Of a stretch of 64,000 bases of DNA, positions 1-7,869 are shown piece after piece. The stretch lies in contig NZ_JAOQNS010000012.1 of the NCBI RefSeq assembly GCF_025961475.1, positions 62,001-126,000 on the forward strand. Direction: 5' to 3'. The position numbers and the translations under genes were made by a program. This DNA comes from Rhodobium gokarnense (GTDB lineage Bacteria > Pseudomonadota > Alphaproteobacteria > Rhizobiales > Rhodobiaceae). The notes under the pieces are model-generated. The model ran no database searches and was not told the DNA's origin. It saw only the letters and a program-made list of their open reading frames with translations. How positions within the stretch are numbered: position 1 is the stretch's first letter; the number at the start of each line of letters is the position of its first letter.

Positions 1-354
1 GGCCGCCGCGTTCTCCGCCTGGCGCTGGACGACGAGGCTTTTCGCCGTCTCCACGCCGATCCGCGCCTGTTTCAGGGCCGCCTCGGCCTCACGCAAGCGC
101 GCCTTCAGCGTCGCGGTCTCCATCTGGGCAACGGTGTCGCCCGCCGTGACGAAATCGCCGTCATTGACGGAAATCTCCTCGACCCGGCCCGCGGTCTTGG
201 TGGCGATGTCGATCTCCACCGCCTCGATGCGCCCGTTGGAGGCCGCGAACCCGTCCGGCAGCTCGTCGCGCTGCAGATAGTTCCAGCCGACAAAGGCGAG
301 CGCGCCGCCGATGACGACAACGAGGAGCCCGACGGCAAACCCCGGCTTCTTCAT
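1..354 (-). CDS. HlyD/EmrA-type membrane-fusion adaptor, N-terminal part (runs off window)
   Basis: This is the first 118 codons of a periplasmic adaptor that would link an inner-membrane exporter to an outer-membrane channel. The protein starts at 354 with MKKPGFAVG, has one membrane anchor at about residues 6-23, then a lipoyl-like half motif (NGRIEAVEIDIATKTAGRV, with DGDFVTAGD) and the start of an Ala/Glu-rich coiled coil. This order is typical of HlyD-family proteins such as YhiI or YbhG. The C-terminal half and the transporter partner lie outside the window, so the substrate cannot be inferred. Confidence 0.85.
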   Translation of the reverse strand, partial: MKKPGFAVGLLVVVIGGALAFVGWNYLQRDELPDGFAASNGRIEAVEIDIATKTAGRVEEISVNDGDFVTAGDTVAQMETATLKARLREAEAALKQARIGVETAKSLVVQRQAENAAA

Positions 355-769
355 GATCTCTCGCCTCTTCTTATGCGACCGGCCCGGCATCTAAGGCCGG
401 ATGCGTTCAAACGAACGTCCCCCGCCCTGCCCCGGTCGTCCCCATCGGCGCATGCCCCCATCCCGGGAACGCTCGCCGCTCCCCGCGAACGGCACGCGCT
501 TGCAGCCGTCTCTCCCCAAGACCGGTCCGGCTTCTGGAAGAGACGCTTGGGCGACGGCGAAACACTACGCGATTCGCAACGAAGACCGTCGTCCGTCGCT
601 TATCTGGGAAGCCCATCGGGGCCAACCAAGGGCGGCGGCCTGCGTTCAAGTGACGCCCGCCGTTTCGACGACGCCGCGCGGGGGCCCGGCGAAAAATCCG
701 GGGTTTGAAACGCGCTCACCGGTCAATGTCTTGCATTGTGCCGAACGCTCGGGCATATCTCGGCGAACC
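355..769. other. Intergenic stretch between adaptor gene and tRNA-Ser
   Basis: No convincing gene was found in these 415 bases. Short open frames on both strands have Arg/Pro/Ser-rich translations of the sort produced by GC-rich noncoding DNA, and one of them runs through the tRNA. The 3' part holds the probable tRNA promoter. Confidence 0.6.
731..759 (+). promoter_or_regulatory. Probable promoter of tRNA-Ser
   Basis: TTGCAT at 731-736 is followed after 17 bases by CATATC at 754-759, about 11 bases before the mature tRNA 5' end. The spacing fits a housekeeping sigma-factor promoter. The call rests on pattern only. Confidence 0.45.
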
Positions 770-861
770 GGAGACGTGGCCGAGTGGCTGAAGGCGCTCC
801 CCTGCTAAGGGAGTATACGCTGAACCGCGTATCGTGGGTTCGAATCCCACCGTCTCCGCCA
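770..861 (+). tRNA. tRNA-Ser (anticodon GCU)
   Basis: The 92-base gene folds into a full cloverleaf. The acceptor arms GGAGACG and CGTCTCC pair, the anticodon loop CTGCTAA carries GCT, and a long variable arm (about TATACGC/GCGTATC) is present as expected for a class II tRNA. The T arm is GTGGG-TTCGAAT-CCCAC, the discriminator base is G, and the CCA end is encoded at 859-861. It would read AGC/AGU serine codons. Confidence 0.97.
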
Positions 862-881
862 TTCGATGTATCTCGCGCCGG

Positions 882-1104
882 TTCGCTTTGCTCACGGCTC
901 CGATGGGGCGGCCTGGCCGGCCGACGCCCGGTCGGGCTTGCGAACCCGGTGGGTTCGAAGGTGCTCCGAATCCTCCGCCACTCACTATTGCGCCCACGCC
1001 AATCTCACTTCGTTCGATGGCTCCGCGGGGGCGGCCTGAGCGGCCGGCGCCTGTTCGGGCTTGCAAACCCGATGGGTTCGAAGGCGGCGCCTCCCTTTCT
1101 GCCA
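882..1104 (+). repeat. Two copies of a tRNA-end-like extragenic repeat
   Basis: Two related units follow the tRNA about 123 bases apart (core copies about 896-980 and 1019-1104). Each starts with GGCTCCG, continues through a GGGCGGCCTG...CGGCCG hairpin and a TCGGGCTTGC(G/A)AACCC block, then carries a (G/A)TGGGTTCGAA stretch like the T arm of the adjacent tRNA, and ends in GCCA. The AACCC/GGGTT segments pair with each other. This looks like a palindromic extragenic element that includes, or mimics, tRNA 3' ends. No protein-coding potential was seen. Confidence 0.6.
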
Positions 1105-1352
1105 TTTTTCGTCGTAAATTATTGAAAGTAATTTGTTTTTCTTTGGCGATCCGATGTCGATCTCATAGTTGCCGACATTTCAGGTTACATCCAACAGCAC
1201 TGTTTTGATCGCCGCTGCAATATGCGCGGTCTCTTTCCACGAAGGCGCCGTGACCTGCTTTCTGTGCTAAAAAGGCTGAGCAACGGTACCGCTCTCCATA
1301 GATCGGGTCGTCGTCGGACGACCGTCTTCGATTGACCTATTCCGCAGGCGAA
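1105..1352. other. AT-richer spacer upstream of the LysR gene
   Basis: This 248-base spacer is clearly more AT-rich than its surroundings between 1110 and 1145. It includes a small AAATTA/TAATTT inverted repeat (1116-1134) followed by a T-rich run, which could end transcription from the tRNA side. No gene was seen. Confidence 0.4.
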
Positions 1353-2309
1353 ATGCGCTCAAAGCGTCCCTCACCCCACACGCTCAACGCCTTCGAAGCC
1401 GCGGCACGCCTTGGATCGTTTTCCAAAGCGGCGGCCGAACTGGGGGTCACGCAGCCTGCCGTCAGCCGCGCGATTGCCGCGCTCGAGGCGGAGGTCGGGG
1501 AACAGTTGTTCCAGCGCTCGGGCCCGAATGTGCAGCTGACACCCAAGGGCGCGGAGCTCAGTACCTTGCTCTCGGACGCCTTCACGTCGCTCGAGACGCT
1601 GTTCGCGCGCTGGCGGGCGAACCGGGATCGCGGATCGGTTCTGCTGTCGATCTCCTCCTCCATGGCGACACATTGGTTGATCCCGAGATTGTTCGACTTC
1701 CGGCAGCTCTTTCCCAATGTCGATCTGCGGTTCGAGCTGATCGCGGGCGCTATCGGCAGCGCTCCCATCACTGCGGATCTGGGGCTGCGGCGGGTCGAAC
1801 CGGGACAGTCCGCCGAACCGGACTCGCTCTATGTCCCGGAGATCATCCAGCCGATCGCCTCGCCGGAATATCTGCGCCGCATGGGGCCCCTCGGGCGTAC
1901 GGGAGCGCGGCGGCCGCACACGCTGATCACGCTCAGCAACCACTGGTGCGACTGGCCGAAATTCGCAGCGGAAAGCGGACTTGCCCTGCCGAAAGAATTC
2001 AACGAGATGCAGTTTTCGGATTACTCGGTCGCACTGGAATCCGCCATCAACGGGCAAGGCGTCGTGCTGGGATGGCTTTCGGTCACCTCACGGCTGATCC
2101 GCATGCGGAAACTGGTTGGCGCCGCGGATGCCGCCTATTCCACCGGAGCGACCTACAACCTGATTACGAACAGTGCCTTTCCTCCGAGCGATCTCGTCAG
2201 GAAAGTTCGGGCCTGGATGCAGAAGGAGGTGCGCGCGGAGCTTGAGGCTATCGAAAAATCGGAACGCCTCTTTGCCGCGGCCTGCAATATCGCCCTCGCC
2301 ACGACCTGA
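1353..2309 (+). CDS. LysR-family transcriptional regulator (GcvA-like)
   Basis: A 318-residue regulator with an N-terminal winged helix-turn-helix (LGSFSKAAAELGVTQPAVSR) and a LysR co-inducer domain, of usual family length. I take the ATG at 1353; a TTG at 1332 in the same frame would add seven residues, and neither has a strong ribosome site. It lies just upstream of, and on the same strand as, the enolase/ABC/amidase genes, so it probably controls them. The 345-base gap that follows holds two palindromes that could be its sites. Confidence 0.88.
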   Translation: MRSKRPSPHTLNAFEAAARLGSFSKAAAELGVTQPAVSRAIAALEAEVGEQLFQRSGPNVQLTPKGAELSTLLSDAFTSLETLFARWRANRDRGSVLLSISSSMATHWLIPRLFDFRQLFPNVDLRFELIAGAIGSAPITADLGLRRVEPGQSAEPDSLYVPEIIQPIASPEYLRRMGPLGRTGARRPHTLITLSNHWCDWPKFAAESGLALPKEFNEMQFSDYSVALESAINGQGVVLGWLSVTSRLIRMRKLVGAADAAYSTGATYNLITNSAFPPSDLVRKVRAWMQKEVRAELEAIEKSERLFAAACNIALATT

Positions 2310-2469
2310 CCCTGGACAGTCCACGCCGCGCCGTTGTGGCCTGCGGAGCCTTTGCGCCGGGACCGGCCTGCAGCATTTCGGCTGAATCCTGCCTCAGGCT
2401 TGCGCCGAAACGTTCAAAAAAAGGAAAGGCGACGAAGGTCCAACCTCGATTTGGGCCGCAATGTGGCGC

Positions 2470-2492
2470 CATCATAACTGTCAGTAATGATG
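2470..2492. promoter_or_regulatory. 23-bp palindromic operator candidate
   Basis: The sequence CATCATAACTG-T-CAGTAATGATG reads the same on both strands except at one base pair. It sits about 160 bases upstream of the dehydratase start within the noncoding stretch 2310-2654, flanked by TGGCGC and GCGCCA. A dimeric regulator, possibly the LysR protein just upstream, could bind it. Otherwise nothing but an AT-rich promoter-like patch (TATAAT at 2553-2558) was seen in the gap. Confidence 0.5.
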
Positions 2493-2510
2493 ACTATGCG
2501 CCAGACTGGG

Positions 2511-2525
2511 CAGTGGCTGCCACTG
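2511..2525. promoter_or_regulatory. Perfect 15-bp palindrome, second operator candidate
   Basis: CAGTGGC-T-GCCACTG is a perfect 7-1-7 inverted repeat, 37 bases centre to centre from the palindrome at 2470-2492. It is just upstream of the AT-rich patch with TATAAT at 2553, where a regulator would affect a promoter for the 2655-9368 genes. Confidence 0.45.
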
Positions 2526-2654
2526 GTTATCCTATCCCATTGAAAAATATTATATAATTTTTGGTTTTTGGCGGTTTTGACACGTTTCTTCCGATCGCTG
2601 ATCGTCCTCTGGATGCCGCCTCTGCCGGCCTAGTTATAAAAACAGGACATCCAA

Positions 2655-3815
2655 GTGAAGATCACCTCTGCAACCGTCTACCATGTCAAAGGCGAAGGAC
2701 TGAAGCCGATTATCCTGAAGCTTGAGACCGATGCCGGCATCGTCGGGCTCGGCGAGCCCGCGCCCTCCTTTGGCTGCGGCGGCGGCGGTACGGTCGGGAT
2801 GATCAAGGATCTTTGCGAGCGCTTCATCGTCGGCCAGGACCCGACCCGGATCAACGCGCTGACGGCCGAGATGATCGACCAGTCCTTCTGGCTGCGCAAT
2901 CCCGGCGGCATCGCCAGCTCCGCTCTCAGCGCGATCGAACTGGCGCTGTGGGACATCCGGGCACGCGCCCTGGACGTCCCGGTCTACGACCTGTTCGGCG
3001 GGCGGATGCGCGACGGCCTCGATTACTATGCCAACGGCTGGTATTTCGGCGCGAAATCCAAGGCCGAGGTGATCAGCCAGGCCGAGGCGGCGGTCAAGGA
3101 CGGGCATCGCGCCCTCAAGATGTATCCCCTTGCGCGGATCCGGCCCAACGGCACGCTTTGCCACCCGAGCAACCGGTTCGCCGACGACCGCATGCTTGTC
3201 GCCGAAGCCGTCGCCTTCGTCCGCGATGTGCGCGCCGCGATCGGGCCCGACGTCCTGCTCATGCTCGACCTTGCCGGCGGCCTGTCCCATGGCGATACGA
3301 TCCGCTTCTGCCGCGAGATCGAGGACTACGACATTTCCTTCGTCGAAGAGATTATCGACCCCGGCGATTTGGGAGCGATGGCCCAAATCGCACCGCATAT
3401 CAACATTCCGATCGCGACGGGTGAACGGCATTTCCTGTTGAACGGCTACCGCGATCTCCTGGAGACCCGGTCGGTCAGCATCCTGCAACCCGATGTCGGC
3501 AGCGTCGGCGGCTTCGCCGAAGCGTTCAAGGTGGCGGCCCTTGGCGAGGCCTACGGGCTCAAGCTGCAGCCGCATGTCTGTGCAGGTTCGGTCGGGGTGG
3601 CCATCGGCATGCATCTGAGCGCCTGCATCCGCAACTTCTATATCCAGGAACATTTCCCCTACTGGTCGACCATCCCGGGCTACATCGAGGTGGCGACCGA
3701 GAGCTTCGAGTCCTGCGCGCGCAACGGTGCACTTCCGATCCCGGAAGGCCCGGGGTTCGGCGTCACGCTGAACGACGCGGTCATGCGCGACCACGTCTTT
3801 GCGCATCTCGATTGA
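2655..3815 (+). CDS. Enolase-superfamily acid-sugar dehydratase (mandelate racemase/galactonate dehydratase type)
   Basis: A 386-residue cytoplasmic enzyme that would abstract a proton next to a carboxylate and eliminate water from a sugar acid or similar compound. The Mg ligands are visible as D205 (MLDLAGG), E231 (FVEEII) and E257 (ATGERH). A His307/Asp280 pair (QPHVCAG, LQPD) and K155 (LKMYP) are the likely acid-base residues. Translation starts at a GTG with AGGACA upstream. It heads a row of genes with an ABC importer and an amidase, so the substrate is probably imported by that transporter. The exact substrate cannot be read from the motifs. Confidence 0.85.
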   Translation: MKITSATVYHVKGEGLKPIILKLETDAGIVGLGEPAPSFGCGGGGTVGMIKDLCERFIVGQDPTRINALTAEMIDQSFWLRNPGGIASSALSAIELALWDIRARALDVPVYDLFGGRMRDGLDYYANGWYFGAKSKAEVISQAEAAVKDGHRALKMYPLARIRPNGTLCHPSNRFADDRMLVAEAVAFVRDVRAAIGPDVLLMLDLAGGLSHGDTIRFCREIEDYDISFVEEIIDPGDLGAMAQIAPHINIPIATGERHFLLNGYRDLLETRSVSILQPDVGSVGGFAEAFKVAALGEAYGLKLQPHVCAGSVGVAIGMHLSACIRNFYIQEHFPYWSTIPGYIEVATESFESCARNGALPIPEGPGFGVTLNDAVMRDHVFAHLD

Positions 3816-3868
3816 AACGTGCCGGCACCCCAAACCAAAACAAACACCATCCAGCAAGGAGCACTACA

Positions 3869-4930
3869 ATGAGCAAGACGACCAAGACACTCCCGCCGAC
3901 CCCGACGCGCCGGCGCTTCCTCGAAGGGCTCGGCACCGGCATTCTGGCGGCGCCGTTCGTCCTGTCGGCGCGCCGCACGCTGGCCGCGGATGCCCTGGTC
4001 CTGGTCACCTGGGGCGGCGCCTATGCGGATGTCATCCGCAAGGCCATCACCACACCCTTCACCGAGGAAACCGGGATCGGCGTGACGCTGGTCAGCGGCC
4101 CGGACCTGTCCAAGGCCAAGGCGCAGGTCACCACCGGGAACCTGGAATGGGATCTTTACGACGGCAGCGGCGGCTCAATGCACAACGCCGCCAAGGAAGG
4201 GCTGTTCGAGGAGCTCGATACCAGCGTCATCGACACGTCCAACCTTGTGGGCGAGGCGACGGCGCACGCGATGCCGTTCCTGATCTATGCCGGCGGCATT
4301 GCCTTTGACCCGGAGCGCACGCCCAGCCCGCCCCGCACCTTCAAGCAGCTCTTCGATGGCGATGCCTATCCCGGCCGCATCGGCCTGCGCACCCGCGTTT
4401 CCGAAACGCTCGAGATCGCGCTCCTGGCCGACGGCGTCGACCCCAAGGATCTCTACCCGCTCGATGTCGACCGGGCCTTTGCTGCGCTCGAAAGGATCAA
4501 GCCGCGCGTGGCCAAATGGATTGCGCAGACCCCGCAGACCATCAGCCTCCTGAGCAGCAACGAGATCGACTATTCCTACACCTATAATGGCCGGGTCGCG
4601 TCTGCGAAGGCCGATGGCTTGAGCATCGACTTCTCGACGGATCAGACGATCCTCATGACCCAGTACTATTCGGTTCTGAAGGGCTCCCCCAAACGGGAGC
4701 AGGCAATGGCATACATCGCCTATGCCACCCGCCCCGAGGTGCAGACGCGCCTGTCCGAGGCCTATTATTCCGTTCCCGTGCGCCCCGGCGCGCTGGACCA
4801 GGTGGCGCCCGAGGTCAAGGCTCTGCTTCCGGACCCGAAGGACCCCCGCACGGTGCTGCTGAAGGAAGCCTTCTGGGCCGACAACTTCATCACGCTGGAC
4901 CGGCGCTTCAAGGAATTCCTGCTCGCCTGA
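3869..4930 (+). CDS. ABC importer periplasmic binding protein (PotD/PotF-like), Tat-exported
   Basis: A 353-residue solute receptor of the spermidine/putrescine-type family. The start chosen at 3869 follows AAGGA at 3856-3860; an in-frame upstream ATG (3812) overlaps the dehydratase gene and lacks a site. The N terminus carries a twin-arginine signal (TRRRFLEGLGTG) ending near LAA, then LVLVTWGGAYADV, which is typical of this family. Permeases and ATPase follow at 5045-7869. A stem-loop lies 16 bases after the stop. Confidence 0.9.
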   Translation: MSKTTKTLPPTPTRRRFLEGLGTGILAAPFVLSARRTLAADALVLVTWGGAYADVIRKAITTPFTEETGIGVTLVSGPDLSKAKAQVTTGNLEWDLYDGSGGSMHNAAKEGLFEELDTSVIDTSNLVGEATAHAMPFLIYAGGIAFDPERTPSPPRTFKQLFDGDAYPGRIGLRTRVSETLEIALLADGVDPKDLYPLDVDRAFAALERIKPRVAKWIAQTPQTISLLSSNEIDYSYTYNGRVASAKADGLSIDFSTDQTILMTQYYSVLKGSPKREQAMAYIAYATRPEVQTRLSEAYYSVPVRPGALDQVAPEVKALLPDPKDPRTVLLKEAFWADNFITLDRRFKEFLLA

Positions 4931-4946
4931 GGCGCATTCGCGGCCG

Positions 4947-4978
4947 CCGCAATGCCGGGAAACACCCCGGCATTGCGG
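4947..4978 (+). other. Perfect stem-loop between binding protein and permease genes
   Basis: The arms CCGCAATGCCGGG and CCCGGCATTGCGG form a 13-bp perfect stem with a 6-base loop. No T run follows, so it is unlikely to be a full terminator. Such a structure just behind a binding-protein gene usually protects the upstream mRNA, so that receptor is made in excess of permease. Confidence 0.75.
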
Positions 4979-5044
4979 GCATTTCGGGGGAAACGCATGT
5001 CGCCGCTTTTCCCGGATTGCCCTATGGAGGGTTAGGAGACCACC

Positions 5045-5917
5045 ATGACCACACCCCTGCTCCGGCGCGACGGCAGGACCCGGAAAATGCTGAACCGGCT
5101 GGGCTTCGGCAGCTTCCTGCTGCCGCTGACCCTGTTCATGCTCCTCGTCTTTTGCCTCCCTCTGATCGGGGTGATCCGCACAAGCATCTGCGACGGCGAT
5201 TGCTCGCTCGTGGCGTATTCGGATTTCGCCACCGGCAAGCTGTTTCACCGTGCGCTGACCAACACGCTTTCGATCGGCTTCATTACCGGGCTCGTCTCGG
5301 TGACTTGCGGCTATTTCGTGGCCTATCACCTGTCGCGCATGACCGCGCGCAGGCGACGGCTCTTTCTTGTGCTGGTCATGCTGCCGTTCTGGACCTCGAT
5401 CCTGGTCAAGAGCTTTGCCTTCACCGTGATCCTGGGCACCGACGGCATCATCAACAACGCCCTCCAGGCGGTGACGGGGACCGATATCGTTATCCCCATG
5501 ATCTTCAACCGTGCCGGTGTGATCATCGGCATGGCCCATTGGCTCATTCCCTTCGCCGTTTTTCCGATCCTCAGCAGCCTGCTGTCACAGGACAAGGCGC
5601 TGCGCGATGCGGCCGAGATCATGGGCGCGCGCCCGTGGGACATCTTCTGGAAGGTCACCTTTCCGCTGAGCCTGCCCGGCGTCATCGCCGGCGGCCTGAT
5701 GTCCTCGGTGATCGGCATGGGCAGCTTCGTCACGCCGGCGCTCCTCGGCGGTCGACGCGACATGATGATGGCCAACCTCGTGGATTTCTACGTCCGCGAG
5801 GCACTCGACTGGCGCATGGCCTCGGCCATCGCGGTGATCCTCGTTCTCATCGCGCTGTTGATCCTGTCGCTCGCCGCCTGGCTGCGGCAGCGCCAGGAAA
5901 GAGGAGCCGTGGCATGA
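5045..5917 (+). CDS. ABC importer inner-membrane permease 1 (PotB-like)
   Basis: A 290-residue permease with about six membrane segments and the EAA-type loop that contacts the ATPase (AAEIMGARPWDIFWKVTFPLS). A GGAGGGTTAGGAG site precedes the ATG. Its stop overlaps the start of permease 2 in an ATGA, so the pair is translationally coupled. It works with the binding protein at 3869 and the ATPase at 6775. Confidence 0.9.
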   Translation: MTTPLLRRDGRTRKMLNRLGFGSFLLPLTLFMLLVFCLPLIGVIRTSICDGDCSLVAYSDFATGKLFHRALTNTLSIGFITGLVSVTCGYFVAYHLSRMTARRRRLFLVLVMLPFWTSILVKSFAFTVILGTDGIINNALQAVTGTDIVIPMIFNRAGVIIGMAHWLIPFAVFPILSSLLSQDKALRDAAEIMGARPWDIFWKVTFPLSLPGVIAGGLMSSVIGMGSFVTPALLGGRRDMMMANLVDFYVREALDWRMASAIAVILVLIALLILSLAAWLRQRQERGAVA

Positions 5918-6744
5918 GCACCAATCCTTCCAGTTCGGGGACCCCGATGCGCTTCCTGACCAGAAACCTGAGCCTGCCCGTCCTTGTGACCTGGCTGATC
6001 TACGTCTTCCTGCTCGTGCCGTCGCTCGTCGTGATCCCGATTTCGTTCGGCACCTCGAACGAGCTGGTCTTTCCCCCGCAGGACTGGGGGCTGGACCTGT
6101 ATCGCCGCGCGCTCGATCCCGCCGAGGGTTGGCTCTCGGCGGCCGGCCGCAGCACGATGCTGGGCATTCTGGCGACCGCCATCGCCCTCTTAATGGGGGT
6201 GCCGGCCGCCTATGGCCTGTCGCGCTCGCGGTTTCCCGGCCAGAAGGCCCTGACCTTCATGCTGATGAGCCCGATCTTCGCGCCCACCATCGTGGTGGCG
6301 CTCGCGCTCTATCTCTATTTCGCGACACTCGGCATGACCGGGACGATGGTCGCTCTGGCGATGTCCCACGCGGTGGTGATCACGCCGTTCATTCTGGTGA
6401 CGACGCTGTCCGGGCTGAAGCATCTGGACCGCAACATCGAGAACGCGGCCATGGTGATGGGCGCGACGCGGCTCCAGATCTTCTTTCACGTGGTTCTGCC
6501 GGCGTTGAAAGGCTCGGTCCTGACGGGCGGGTTGTTCGCGTTCCTGCTGTCCTTCGACGAGGTGATCGTGTCGTGGTTCATCGCGCGCAGCGACCAGCCG
6601 ACGCTGCCCGTCAAGATGTACAGTTCGATCCAGTGGGAAATCTCGCCCGTGCTTTCAGCGATCTCCACCTTCCTCGTCGCGATCACGGTGGTTGGCTCCG
6701 TCGTGGCGGCATTCACCAGTTCGGCCGAAACCGACGGCATCTGA
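5914..6744 (+). CDS. ABC importer inner-membrane permease 2 (PotC-like)
   Basis: A 276-residue permease starting at the ATGA overlap with permease 1; the frame is open further upstream, but that part duplicates the other gene in a wrong frame. About six hydrophobic segments are seen. The coupling loop reads ENAAMVMGATRLQIFFHVVLP. It is the second half of the membrane channel of this importer. Confidence 0.9.
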   Translation: MSTNPSSSGTPMRFLTRNLSLPVLVTWLIYVFLLVPSLVVIPISFGTSNELVFPPQDWGLDLYRRALDPAEGWLSAAGRSTMLGILATAIALLMGVPAAYGLSRSRFPGQKALTFMLMSPIFAPTIVVALALYLYFATLGMTGTMVALAMSHAVVITPFILVTTLSGLKHLDRNIENAAMVMGATRLQIFFHVVLPALKGSVLTGGLFAFLLSFDEVIVSWFIARSDQPTLPVKMYSSIQWEISPVLSAISTFLVAITVVGSVVAAFTSSAETDGI

Positions 6745-6774
6745 CTGTCGACCGGATCCTCCAAAGGTGGCCCT

Positions 6775-7869
6775 ATGACGATCAACAAACTTTCGCTGCA
6801 ACAGGTTTCCAAGGCCTACGGGTATGTGGACGCCCTGCATCCGACCGACCTGAACGTCGCCGAGGGCGAATTCGTGACGCTTCTGGGGCCGAGCGGCTCG
6901 GGCAAATCGACCCTGCTCAAGATCATTGCCGGGATGGAACGGCCGAGTGGCGGCCGTGTTTTCATCAACGGGCGGGACACGACCGAGACGCCCGTTCGCG
7001 AACGCGACCTGGGCATGGTCTTCCAGAACTATGCGCTGATGCCGCATCTGAGTGTCTTCGACAACGTCGCCTTTCCACTGAAGGTGCGAAAGACCGGGGC
7101 CGAGGAGATCAGGCGGAAGGTCGGCGAAGCGCTGGGAACCGTGCAGCTGGCGCATCTGGCCGACCGCAAGCCCCAGGCGCTGTCCGGCGGACAGCAGCAG
7201 CGCGTGTCGATCGCCCGCGCCATCGTCTACAATCCGTCTCTGGTGCTGATGGACGAGCCCCTGGGCGCGCTCGACAAGAAGCTGCGCGAACAGCTTCAGC
7301 ATGAGATCAAGCAACTGCACGAGCGGCTCGGAATCACGATCCTCTATGTGACGCACGATCAGCAGGAAGCGATGTCGATGTCGGATCGGATCGCCCTGAT
7401 GAACGACGGGCGGATCGAGCAGCTCGGCGCGCCGCGCGAGCTCTATTTCTCTCCCAAGACCGCTTTCGCGGCCGATTTCCTGGGCAATTCCAACTTCATC
7501 GACGCGACCGTATCGGAAATCTCGAACGCCGGGACGCGTTGCCGCCTGTCCGGCGGCGCGGAATTGCTGGCTCCCCGGCGCGACGGCGTCCGGCAAGGCG
7601 ACGCGGTCCGGCTGATGGTCCGGCCGGAGCACATACACCTGATCGGCGACAACGGTGCCGCCGAGGACAACGTCCTTTCGGCGTCGTCGCTCGGCCCCAC
7701 CTTCTTCGGCGATGCCCTGGAAATCCGGGCGCAGATCGCCGGCGGTCCGGAGATATCGGTGAAGGTCGCGAACAATTTCGATGTGGCGGCGGCGGCACCG
7801 GGCCAGCCCTTACGGCTCGGCTGGTCGTCCGACCATACCCACCTGTTCGCATCCGAGTCCGGCCGATGA
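6775..7869 (+). CDS. ABC importer ATPase (PotA-like)
   Basis: A 364-residue nucleotide-binding subunit. It has Walker A (GPSGSGKST), the signature motif LSGGQQQR, Walker B with VLMDEPLGALD, and the H-loop (THDQQEA), followed by a C-terminal TOBE/regulatory domain as in PotA, MalK and UgpC. It ends in a 4-base ATGA overlap with the amidase gene, which ties that enzyme to the transported substrate. Confidence 0.92.
   Translation: MTINKLSLQQVSKAYGYVDALHPTDLNVAEGEFVTLLGPSGSGKSTLLKIIAGMERPSGGRVFINGRDTTETPVRERDLGMVFQNYALMPHLSVFDNVAFPLKVRKTGAEEIRRKVGEALGTVQLAHLADRKPQALSGGQQQRVSIARAIVYNPSLVLMDEPLGALDKKLREQLQHEIKQLHERLGITILYVTHDQQEAMSMSDRIALMNDGRIEQLGAPRELYFSPKTAFAADFLGNSNFIDATVSEISNAGTRCRLSGGAELLAPRRDGVRQGDAVRLMVRPEHIHLIGDNGAAEDNVLSASSLGPTFFGDALEIRAQIAGGPEISVKVANNFDVAAAAPGQPLRLGWSSDHTHLFASESGR

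Noticed and set aside
401-808. Open frame of 135 codons running into the tRNA-Ser gene
   Set aside because: It overlaps the tRNA, has Pro/Arg/Ser-rich composition and no ribosome site.
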